Assembly (NCBI GenBank): GCA_947484245.1
Contig: CANKOT010000005.1
Coordinates: forward strand, 1-56,818
Reading direction: 5' to 3'
DNA length: 56,818 nucleotides
From: Comamonadaceae bacterium
Lineage (GTDB): Bacteria; Pseudomonadota; Gammaproteobacteria; Burkholderiales; Burkholderiaceae
Part shown: positions 50,972 to 56,818 of the stretch, piece by piece
How the letters are laid out: the number at the start of each line of letters is the position of its first letter
Numbering within the stretch: the first letter of the stretch is position 1
Made by a program: the position numbers and the translations under genes
The notes under the pieces: model-generated
What the model was told of the DNA's origin: nothing
The model's database searches: none
Seen by the model: the letters and a program-made list of their open reading frames with translations, nothing else

Positions 50972-52843
50972 TCAGACAGCTGCTAAGCGCTGCTCAAACG
51001 CCGCTTTGGTGTCGAGCAGTGCTTTGGGCATGTTGTAAGCCAATTGCTCAAAGTGAGTGGTGTGCAATTGAAATTCTTGTTGCCATGCAGCTTTGTCGAT
51101 GCTGGTGACCGTTTTGAACTGATCTACTGTGAAGTTCAAACCCGTCCAGTTCAACTCGCCATAAGTGGGCGTGATGCCAAACATGGTTTCTTGGCCTTGG
51201 GCCTGACCTTCCAAGCGGTCAATGATCCACTTCAAAACACGCATGTTGTCGCCATATCCTGGCCAGACAAACTTGCCAGCCTCGTCTTTGCGGAACCAGT
51301 TGACGCAGTAAATGCTTGGCAACTTGTAACCACCGGCTTGAATTTTGGCGCCCAAGTCCAACCAGTGTTGAAAGTAATCGCTCATGTTGTAACCGCAGAA
51401 CGGGAGCATGGCGAAAGGGTCGCGGCGAACCACGCCTTGTGCACCAAATGCAGCGGCAGTGGTTTCAGAGCCCATGGTCGCTGCCATGTAAACACCTTCG
51501 GTCCAACTGCGAGCTTCTGTGACCAAAGGCACGGTGGTGGAGCGGCGACCGCCAAAGATAAAGGCGTCGATGGACACGCCAGCGGCATCATCCCAGGCGT
51601 CGTCAAGTGCAGGGTTGTTGATGGCAGACACGGTGAAGCGCGCATTGGCGTGAGCTGCTTTGGTACCCGTTTCTTTGGCAATCTGGGGCGTCCAGTCTTT
51701 GCCTTGCCAATCAATCAAATGATCAGGCAAGTTGCCTGTGTCTTTGTCCATGCCTTCCCACCAGACATCTCCGTCATCGGTCAAAGCCACGTTGGTGAAG
51801 ATCACGTTTTTGTCCAAGCTGGCCATGCAGTTGGGGTTGGTGTGGTGGTTGGTACCTGGGGCCACGCCAAAGTAACCCGCTTCAGGATTGATGGCCATCA
51901 TTTTGCCGTTGGCTTGCGGTTTGATCCAAGCGATGTCGTCGCCAATGGTGGTGACTTTCCAGCCATTGAAGCCTTCAGGCGGCACCAACATGGAGAAGTT
52001 GGTTTTGCCGCAAGCGCTGGGGAACGCTGCTGCCACATGGTACTTTTTACCCTGTGGGTTGGTGACGCCCAAAATGAGCATGTGTTCGGCCAACCAACCT
52101 TGTTCGCGGCCCATGCTGGAGGCGATGCGCAAGGCCAAGCATTTTTTACCAAGCAAAGCGTTGCCACCGTAGCCTGAGCCGTAAGACCAAATTTCGCGTG
52201 TTGCTGGGTAGTGAACGATGTACTTCAAACTTGGGTTGCAAGGCCAAGAAGTGGCGTCTTTTGCACCATTGATCAGGGGCGCGCCTACGGTGTGCAGGCA
52301 TGGCACGAACTCGCCATCTGCACCGATCACATCAAACACGGCCTTGCCCATGCGGGTCATGAGTTTTTGGCTCACGGCCACATAGGCGCTGTCGGTCAAC
52401 TCAATGCCGATGTGGGCGATGTGCGAGCCCAAAGGGCCCATCGAGAAAGGCACCACATACATGGTGCGGCCTTGCATGCAACCGTCAAACAAAGGGTGCA
52501 AGGTTTTGCGCATTTCAGCTGGCGCCATCCAATTGTTGGTGGGGCCGGCTTGTTCTTTCTTTTCTGTGCAGATGAAGGTGCGGTCTTCCACGCGGGCCAC
52601 ATCGGAGGGGTCAGAGCAAGCCAAGAAACTGCCAGGGCGCTTGACGGGGTTGAGTTTTTTGAAAGTGCCCTTGTCCACCAACAGTTTGCAAAGGCGGTCG
52701 TACTCTTCTTCTGAGCCGTCACACCAGTAGACATTGTCAGGCTTGCACAGGGCCGCCATTTCCGCCACCCAAGCAATTAGCTTGGGGTTTTTCACATAGT
52801 TGGGGGTGTTGAGGTTCAGGCCCTGCATCACGGGTGAGTTCAT
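50972..52843 (-). CDS. pckG: Phosphoenolpyruvate carboxykinase (GTP)
   Basis: 623 residues, the GTP-dependent class. It makes PEP from oxaloacetate for gluconeogenesis. Motifs: [14 protein letters not shown] (kinase P-loop 1a), GDDIAWI (kinase 2), [14 protein letters not shown], the [12 protein letters not shown] segment and [16 protein letters not shown] 52841-52843 is preceded by AGGAG, which can be hidden by a leader helix (52846-52919). An EamA permease follows. Confidence 0.97.
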   Translation of the reverse strand: MNSPVMQGLNLNTPNYVKNPKLIAWVAEMAALCKPDNVYWCDGSEEEYDRLCKLLVDKGTFKKLNPVKRPGSFLACSDPSDVARVEDRTFICTEKKEQAGPTNNWMAPAEMRKTLHPLFDGCMQGRTMYVVPFSMGPLGSHIAHIGIELTDSAYVAVSQKLMTRMGKAVFDVIGADGEFVPCLHTVGAPLINGAKDATSWPCNPSLKYIVHYPATREIWSYGSGYGGNALLGKKCLALRIASSMGREQGWLAEHMLILGVTNPQGKKYHVAAAFPSACGKTNFSMLVPPEGFNGWKVTTIGDDIAWIKPQANGKMMAINPEAGYFGVAPGTNHHTNPNCMASLDKNVIFTNVALTDDGDVWWEGMDKDTGNLPDHLIDWQGKDWTPQIAKETGTKAAHANARFTVSAINNPALDDAWDDAAGVSIDAFIFGGRRSTTVPLVTEARSWTEGVYMAATMGSETTAAAFGAQGVVRRDPFAMLPFCGYNMSDYFQHWLDLGAKIQAGGYKLPSIYCVNWFRKDEAGKFVWPGYGDNMRVLKWIIDRLEGQAQGQETMFGITPTYGELNWTGLNFTVDQFKTVTSIDKAAWQQEFQLHTTHFEQLAYNMPKALLDTKAAFEQRLAAV

Positions 52844-52845
52844 GG

Positions 52846-52919
52846 GAAAAGCTCCTAAGTTTAAAAATCGTTTTTTGAAAAGCCCTTGCTGATGCCAACA
52901 ATGAGCTTTTCAAAAAACG
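52846..52919 (-). promoter_or_regulatory. pckG leader with two mutually exclusive pairings
   Basis: On the minus strand, CGTTTTTTGAAAAGC (52919-52905) and GCTTTTCAAAAAACG (52883-52869) form a perfect 15-bp helix with a 21-nt loop. The first arm continued by two bases contains GAAAAGCTC (52911-52903), which is exactly complementary to GAGCTTTTC (52854-52846) overlapping the Shine-Dalgarno AGGAG of pckG. Only one of the two pairings can form at a time, which would expose or hide the ribosome site. Alternatively the 15-bp palindrome is a protein operator. Confidence 0.5.
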
Positions 52920-53010
52920 ACATCCAGTCCCGTAACCTGCTCGTAACCGGTCCCGAATTCTAAAGACGATGGCGGGAAAAGGGTGCTCTTTATGATGAAA
53001 ACCCTTCAAA

Positions 53011-53029
53011 ATGTATGCAAAACATACAT
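53011..53029. promoter_or_regulatory. Operator-like palindrome upstream of pckG
   Basis: ATGTATG (53011-53017) and CATACAT (53023-53029) are a perfect inverted pair around CAAAA. It lies about 170 bp upstream of the pckG start. The size and spacing suit a dimeric repressor site; the binding protein is unknown. Confidence 0.45.
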
Positions 53030-53080
53030 AACCTTGGATGTTTGCTTGGGTTTCTGGGTGGCCTCGTTGTTGGGCGGGCG

Positions 53081-53107
53081 TAAAAAACCCGCCTTGAAGA
53101 AGGCGGG
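53081..53107 (-). terminator. Rho-independent terminator after the 44-residue gene
   Basis: Perfect 8-bp stem CCCGCCTT (53088-53095) / AAGGCGGG (53100-53107) with a 4-nt loop. On the minus strand TTTTTT follows. Confidence 0.88.
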
Positions 53108-53130
53108 TAGGGCGATTTGAGATGGGCGTT

Positions 53131-53265
53131 TTAGGCCATGAAAACGGCAATGAAAGCCAGCAAAAAGATCAAAACTGCGCCAGCGACAGGAATCACGATG
53201 GGAATGTGCTTCACGACACCTTCAACAGGATCTTGGGTTTCGTGTGAATCGTTGTGTGCAGACAT
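53131..53265 (-). CDS. 44-residue single-pass membrane protein
   Basis: ATG 53263-53265 with GAGG seven bases upstream, stop TAA 53131-53133. It starts with a His/Asp-rich head (MSAHNDSHETQDPVEGVVKH) and continues with one helix (IPIVIPVAGAVLIFLLAFIAVFMA). It has its own ribosome site and is followed by a terminator, so it is very likely a real gene even though short. It is 26 bp downstream of recQ and in the same direction. Function unknown; it might be a subunit of a membrane complex. Confidence 0.8.
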   Translation of the reverse strand: MSAHNDSHETQDPVEGVVKHIPIVIPVAGAVLIFLLAFIAVFMA

Positions 53266-53291
53266 GAAAAAACCTCATTTAGTTCAGCCCG

Positions 53292-55160
53292 CTATTTTAG
53301 CTGAACTCGACACACCTGCAACACTTCCTGCCCATAGGCCTCTAGCTTTTTCACACCAATGCCACTGATGCCGCGCAAATCTTCCAAATTTTGGGGGTTG
53401 GCCGAGGCAATGTGCGCCAGTGTGGCATCGTGAAAAATGACATACGCGGGCAAGTTGTGCTCTTTGGCCACTTCAGCACGCCAAGACTTTAAGTTGATGT
53501 AGCGAACCAAATCGTCTTGGCCCAAATTGGCCGCTGCAGGCCCTGGCGCTTGGGGCTTGCGGCTTAGCTTCTCAGGCTTGTGGCTCACAGACTCTCGCAG
53601 CAACACCTTGATGTCACCCCGAAGCACGGCACGAGAACCTTCCGTCAGCTGCAAGGTATTGAACACTTGCCCCTGCACATTGAGCGCGCCCATGGCGATG
53701 AGTTGGCGCAAGACGCCTCGCAGTTGTGTCTCACTGAAATTAGCGCCAATGCCAAAAGTGCTCAACTGCGAGTGGCCGAATTGAGCCATTTTTTCGGTGG
53801 ATTTGCCGCGCAAGATATCCATGATGTGACCCGACCCAAACGAAAAGCCGCTGTGTTGCTCTGCGCGGAAAACGGTGGACAACAATTTGCGAGCAGCGTC
53901 TGTACCGTCCCATACTGCCGGTGGATGGAGGCAGTTGTCGCAATTGCCACAGGGCTCGCTGTGCTCATCAAAATAAGCCAACAGTCGAACGCGCCGACAG
54001 TCTGTGGCCTCGGCCAAGGCCAACAAGGCATCGAGTTTGCCGCGCAAAAGCTGTTTGAAATTCTCTTCTGCGGGGCTTTCATCAATCATGCGCCGCTGGT
54101 TGACCACGTCTTGCAAGCCGTAAGCCATCCAGGCATCTGCGCGGAGGCCATCGCGCCCAGCGCGCCCGGTCTCTTGGTAGTAGCCTTCAATGTTTTTGGG
54201 CATGTCTAGGTGGGCCACAAAGCGCACGTCAGGTTTGTCGATGCCCATGCCAAAGGCAATGGTGGCCACCACGACAACGCCCTCGTCGCGCAAAAACCGA
54301 TCTTGGTGTTTTTGACGGATGGCTGCAGTTAAGCCCGCGTGATAAGGCAATGCATCGACGCCGGCCTCTTTCAAAAGTTCGGCAACTTCTTCCACCCGCT
54401 TGCGTGATTGGCAATAAACCACGCCGGCCTCTCCTTCATGCTCGCGCTCAATGAAGCGAAGCAATTGGGTGCTGGCGTCTTTTTTCTCAACAATGGTGTA
54501 TCGAATGTTGGGCCGGTCAAAGCTGCTAATAAAAAGGCGCGCGTCTTCCAGCTGCAAGCGCTCAATGATGTCGGCTCGCGTGAGCGCATCTGCTGTGGCT
54601 GTAAGGGCGACTCGGGGCACATTGGCATAACGCTCGTGAAGCACCGTGAGACCGCGGTATTCAGGCCGGAAGTCATGGCCCCACTGACTCACGCAATGCG
54701 CTTCGTCAATGGCAAACAGGCTCAAAGCATTTTGGCTGTAAAGCGAATCGAGCAAGGCCAAAAACCGGGGTGTGGTGATTCTTTCGGGGGCGGCGTAAAG
54801 CAACGTGATTTCGCCTCGGCGCAAGCGCTGCTCGATGGTCTGAGCCTCGTCCATGCTCAGGGTGGAGTTGAGAAAGGCAGCACTGACACCGGCTTCATGC
54901 AGCGCCCCTACCTGGTCGTGCATCAGGGCAATTAGGGGCGACACCACCATGGTGATGCCAAGGCCAGCGTTTTGCCTGGCAATGGCCGGAATTTGATAGC
55001 ACAAGCTTTTGCCGCCGCCTGTTGGCATAAGCACCAGCGCGTCTTGCCCGCGGGTGACATGCTCAATGATGTCGCGCTGCGGCCCTATGAATGACTCATA
55101 GCCAAAGACCTCACTGAGGATACTCAGAATATTGGGTGAAATGAGGACATCGGTAGACAC
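53292..55160 (-). CDS. recQ: ATP-dependent DNA helicase RecQ
   Basis: 622 residues. 3'-5' DNA helicase of recombination and repair. Walker [21 protein letters not shown] box [18 protein letters not shown], helicase motif VI ([12 protein letters not shown]), the zinc cysteines CRR...CGNCDNC, a winged helix (RQC) and a C-terminal HRDC domain ([21 protein letters not shown]...[13 protein letters not shown]). The start is uncertain: GTG 55158-55160 is preferred because it begins near the conserved core ([20 protein letters not shown]); TTG 55250 adds 30 residues without family support. Divergent from metH. Confidence 0.94.
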   Translation of the reverse strand: MSTDVLISPNILSILSEVFGYESFIGPQRDIIEHVTRGQDALVLMPTGGGKSLCYQIPAIARQNAGLGITMVVSPLIALMHDQVGALHEAGVSAAFLNSTLSMDEAQTIEQRLRRGEITLLYAAPERITTPRFLALLDSLYSQNALSLFAIDEAHCVSQWGHDFRPEYRGLTVLHERYANVPRVALTATADALTRADIIERLQLEDARLFISSFDRPNIRYTIVEKKDASTQLLRFIEREHEGEAGVVYCQSRKRVEEVAELLKEAGVDALPYHAGLTAAIRQKHQDRFLRDEGVVVVATIAFGMGIDKPDVRFVAHLDMPKNIEGYYQETGRAGRDGLRADAWMAYGLQDVVNQRRMIDESPAEENFKQLLRGKLDALLALAEATDCRRVRLLAYFDEHSEPCGNCDNCLHPPAVWDGTDAARKLLSTVFRAEQHSGFSFGSGHIMDILRGKSTEKMAQFGHSQLSTFGIGANFSETQLRGVLRQLIAMGALNVQGQVFNTLQLTEGSRAVLRGDIKVLLRESVSHKPEKLSRKPQAPGPAAANLGQDDLVRYINLKSWRAEVAKEHNLPAYVIFHDATLAHIASANPQNLEDLRGISGIGVKKLEAYGQEVLQVCRVQLK

Positions 55161-55238
55161 GTCGTCTATTGTCTCCGAAGCTTTGTCGTACTTTTGACCC
55201 CATGCCAGTCTATTTGAAGGTATTTGATTGCAATAGGC

Positions 55239-55266
55239 TTCAAGGTCCAAAGATGTTTTTTACAAT
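55239..55266 (+). promoter_or_regulatory. Putative promoter of metH (leaderless)
   Basis: TTCAAG (55239-55244), 16-bp spacer, TACAAT (55261-55266). The expected start point is the ATG itself at 55273, and no ribosome site is visible. Confidence 0.4.
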
Positions 55267-55272
55267 AAGCGC

Positions 55273-56319
55273 ATGAAACCTCTGAACTACACCCGTGCCC
55301 AAGCTCTGCCAGCCATTCTGGAAAAACGCATCGCCATTCTGGATGGCGCCATGGGCACCATGATTCAGCGCTTTAAATTGAGCGAAGCCGATTACCGCGG
55401 TGAGCGCTTCAAAGACTTTCCCAAAGACGTCAAAGGCAACAACGAATTGCTCAGCCTGACGCGCCCCGATGTCATTCGTGACATTCATGAAGGCTATTTG
55501 GCGGCTGGCGCTGACATGATTGAAACCAACACCTTTGGTGCCACCACCATTGCACAAGAGGATTACAAAATGGCCGACTTGGCCATTGAAATGAACCGTG
55601 CATCTGCAGCCCTGGCCCGCGCAGCCTGCGACAAATTTTCAACGCCAGAAAAGCCGCGCTATGCCGTTGGCGCATTAGGCCCTACGCCCAAGACGGCCAG
55701 CATCAGCCCGGATGTCAATGATCCCGGTGCGCGCAATGTGGACTTTGAAAGTTTGCGCACAGCCTATTACGAACAAACGCAAGCCTTGGTGGAGGGCGGC
55801 GTTGATGTGTTGTTGGTCGAAACCATCTTTGACACACTCAATGCCAAAGCAGCCTTGTTTGCCATTGAAGAATATTTTGCAGCCAGTGGCGAGCGCTTGC
55901 CCCTCATCATCAGCGGCACCGTGACCGATGCCTCAGGCCGTATCTTGAGCGGACAAACTGTGACAGCGTTTTGGCACAGCGTGCGTCATGCGCGCCCGTT
56001 GGCCATTGGTTTGAATTGCGCATTGGGCGCCACTTTGATGCGCCCTTACATTCAAGAGTTGGCCAAAGTGGCTGGCGACACCTACATCAGCTGCTACCCC
56101 AACGCGGGCTTGCCAAACCCCATGAGCGACACGGGCTTTGATGAAACCCCTGATGTCACCAGCCGCTTGTTGCATGAGTTTGCGGCGGAAGGTTTGGTCA
56201 ACATTGTGGGCGGATGCTGCGGTACTACGCCAGAACACATTGGCGCGATTGAGCAAGCAGTGAGCCCATTGGCACCTAGGGGCTTGCACAAAGCAGGGTT
56301 TTACAAAGAAGCGGCTTAA
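55273..56319 (+). CDS. metH: Methionine synthase, homocysteine-binding part (split MetH, first gene)
   Basis: 348 residues, equal to the homocysteine S-methyltransferase domain of B12-dependent methionine synthase. It binds zinc through Cys in GLNCALG and [11 protein letters not shown], with the substrate motifs [12 protein letters not shown] and [12 protein letters not shown] near the start. It ends cleanly where E. coli MetH would continue to the folate domain; the rest is encoded by the next gene. Split metH is common in Burkholderiales. No Shine-Dalgarno; a -10 box lies 7 bp upstream. Confidence 0.96.
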   Translation: MKPLNYTRAQALPAILEKRIAILDGAMGTMIQRFKLSEADYRGERFKDFPKDVKGNNELLSLTRPDVIRDIHEGYLAAGADMIETNTFGATTIAQEDYKMADLAIEMNRASAALARAACDKFSTPEKPRYAVGALGPTPKTASISPDVNDPGARNVDFESLRTAYYEQTQALVEGGVDVLLVETIFDTLNAKAALFAIEEYFAASGERLPLIISGTVTDASGRILSGQTVTAFWHSVRHARPLAIGLNCALGATLMRPYIQELAKVAGDTYISCYPNAGLPNPMSDTGFDETPDVTSRLLHEFAAEGLVNIVGGCCGTTPEHIGAIEQAVSPLAPRGLHKAGFYKEAA

Positions 56320-56352
56320 ATAAACTGTTTTAGCCAGTTAAAATAGCTACTT

Positions 56353-56472
56353 CCCCAAGGAGCGTTGCAGCCCGCCAGCCACTTAGGCCGCGGGTCAGGC
56401 TTGGGGCATCAAACGGGGCCAGGCCCTTTTTCATTTGCAAACTACGCTCACCTGCGATCCAAGGGGTGAGTC
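56353..56472 (+). ncRNA. SAH riboswitch
   Basis: Class fit is good: P1 CCCCAAG (56353-56359) / CTTGGGG (56400-56406), P2 CCCG (56371-56374) / CGGG (56391-56394), the conserved GAGCG (56360-56364) pairing with CGCTC (56445-56449) as pseudoknot/P4, and the core GGAGCGTTGCAG. The 3' arm CTCACC (56447-56452) is also complementary to GGTGAG (56465-56470), part of the ribosome site of the next gene. SAH binding would favour the pseudoknot and free that site, switching on SAH-consuming methionine synthesis. Confidence 0.92.
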
Positions 56473-56818
56473 TTGTTTGATACTGTTTCTCCATTAAAAC
56501 TGTCGGGTTTAGAGCCGGTCTCCATTGGAGCAGACTCTTTGTTTGTGAACATTGGTGAGCGCACCAATGTCACAGGTTCTAAAGCCTTCGCACGCATGAT
56601 TTTGAACGGTGAGTACGAGCAAGCCTTGGCCGTGGCCCGTCAGCAAGTTGAAAACGGCGCGCAGATCATCGACATCAACATGGACGAAGCCATGTTGGAC
56701 AGCCAGGCGGCCATGGTGAGGTTCTTGAACCTGATTGCGTCTGAGCCCGACATTTCCCGCGTGCCCATCATGATCGACTCTTCCAAATGGAGTGTCATTG
56801 AAGCGGGTTTGCGTTGCA
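56473..56818 (+). CDS. metH: Methionine synthase, folate/cobalamin part (split MetH, second gene; 3' end outside window)
   Basis: Partial, 115 codons visible. After the leader [19 protein letters not shown] the sequence [18 protein letters not shown] and [20 protein letters not shown], then [17 protein letters not shown], is the start of the pterin-binding (methyltetrahydrofolate) domain of MetH. The only start codon after the in-frame stop (TGA 56467-56469) is TTG 56473, with AAGGGG six bases upstream. The riboswitch directly in front controls access to this site. The cobalamin and activation domains must follow beyond the window. Confidence 0.94.
   Translation, partial: MFDTVSPLKLSGLEPVSIGADSLFVNIGERTNVTGSKAFARMILNGEYEQALAVARQQVENGAQIIDINMDEAMLDSQAAMVRFLNLIASEPDISRVPIMIDSSKWSVIEAGLRC

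Noticed and set aside
51044..52177. Long open frame (377 codons) opposite pckG, and similar ones opposite the FAD-linked oxidase (40126..41082) and mnmG (34985..35719)
   Set aside because: They lie wholly antisense to strongly conserved genes, have no family motifs, and arise from codon bias of the real gene.
1..56818. tRNA or rRNA genes, CRISPR arrays, insertion sequences, prophage
   Set aside because: Looked for repeat arrays, transposase motifs and tRNA-like cloverleaf ends by eye and found none. A tRNAscan or IS search would be decisive.

Overview
The window looks like chromosomal DNA of a free-living betaproteobacterium of the order Burkholderiales, most probably Comamonadaceae (Limnohabitans/Rhodoferax/Polaromonas-like). 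This is inferred from gene content and order: mnmG-rsmG-lysE-parA-hydrolase-parB, a methionine synthase split into two genes with an S-adenosylhomocysteine (SAH) riboswitch between them, GTP-type PEP carboxykinase, a fused indolepyruvate oxidoreductase, YaeQ, and a DUF3717/DUF1289 protein. No rRNA, tRNA, insertion sequence, prophage or CRISPR array was seen. Genes are packed tightly on both strands and no gene-free gap exceeds 300 bp.

Layout. 1-7.4 kb: end of a membrane protein, a type IV pilin, moaC, a BepA-like M48 protease, then a two-gene accessory unit (a phospholipase A2-like protein resembling animal group XII enzymes plus a lipoprotein), a DUF3717/DUF1289 protein, yaeQ, purB and a glutathione S-transferase. 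7.4-15.2 kb: one long minus-strand operon (glutathione peroxidase, FAD protein, DUF1365, cyclopropane-fatty-acid-synthase-like methyltransferase, chalcone-isomerase-like protein, GPH-type transporter, DUF3833 lipoprotein, SDR, SnoaL-like). It matches the lipid-modification gene sets of sigmaE/ChrR (singlet-oxygen) regulons and of bacterial furan fatty acid synthesis. 15.2-30 kb: glnE, yhdP, a FixL/FixJ-like two-component pair, mltA with an antisense small membrane protein, and the fused indolepyruvate oxidoreductase, ending in a strong terminator.

30-40 kb: a short convergent intergenic region with DnaA-box-like sites in nested inverted repeats, pirin and an Old Yellow Enzyme homologue, an MFS transporter, an aldolase-like protein, then the chromosome-segregation cluster mnmG-rsmG-lysE-parA-hydrolase-parB. 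Two perfect parS sites lie inside mnmG and a one-mismatch site inside rsmG, so the window is probably origin-proximal. 40-53 kb: FAD-linked oxidase, cobalamin adenosyltransferase, acetoacetyl-CoA synthetase, a long-form dapD, a PhoD-like phosphatase, TetR and LysR regulators, a metallophosphoesterase, an EamA exporter and pckG, whose leader has two mutually exclusive pairings. 53-56.8 kb: a 44-residue membrane protein, recQ, and metH as two genes separated by an SAH riboswitch whose last helix can hide the ribosome binding site of the second gene.

Main candidates for something new: the PLA2-like/lipoprotein pair, the furan-fatty-acid-like operon, the pckG leader switch, the DnaA-box palindrome, and several structural oddities (pairs of genes sharing start codons, probable leaderless genes, a segregation-locus hydrolase that has lost its catalytic histidine).
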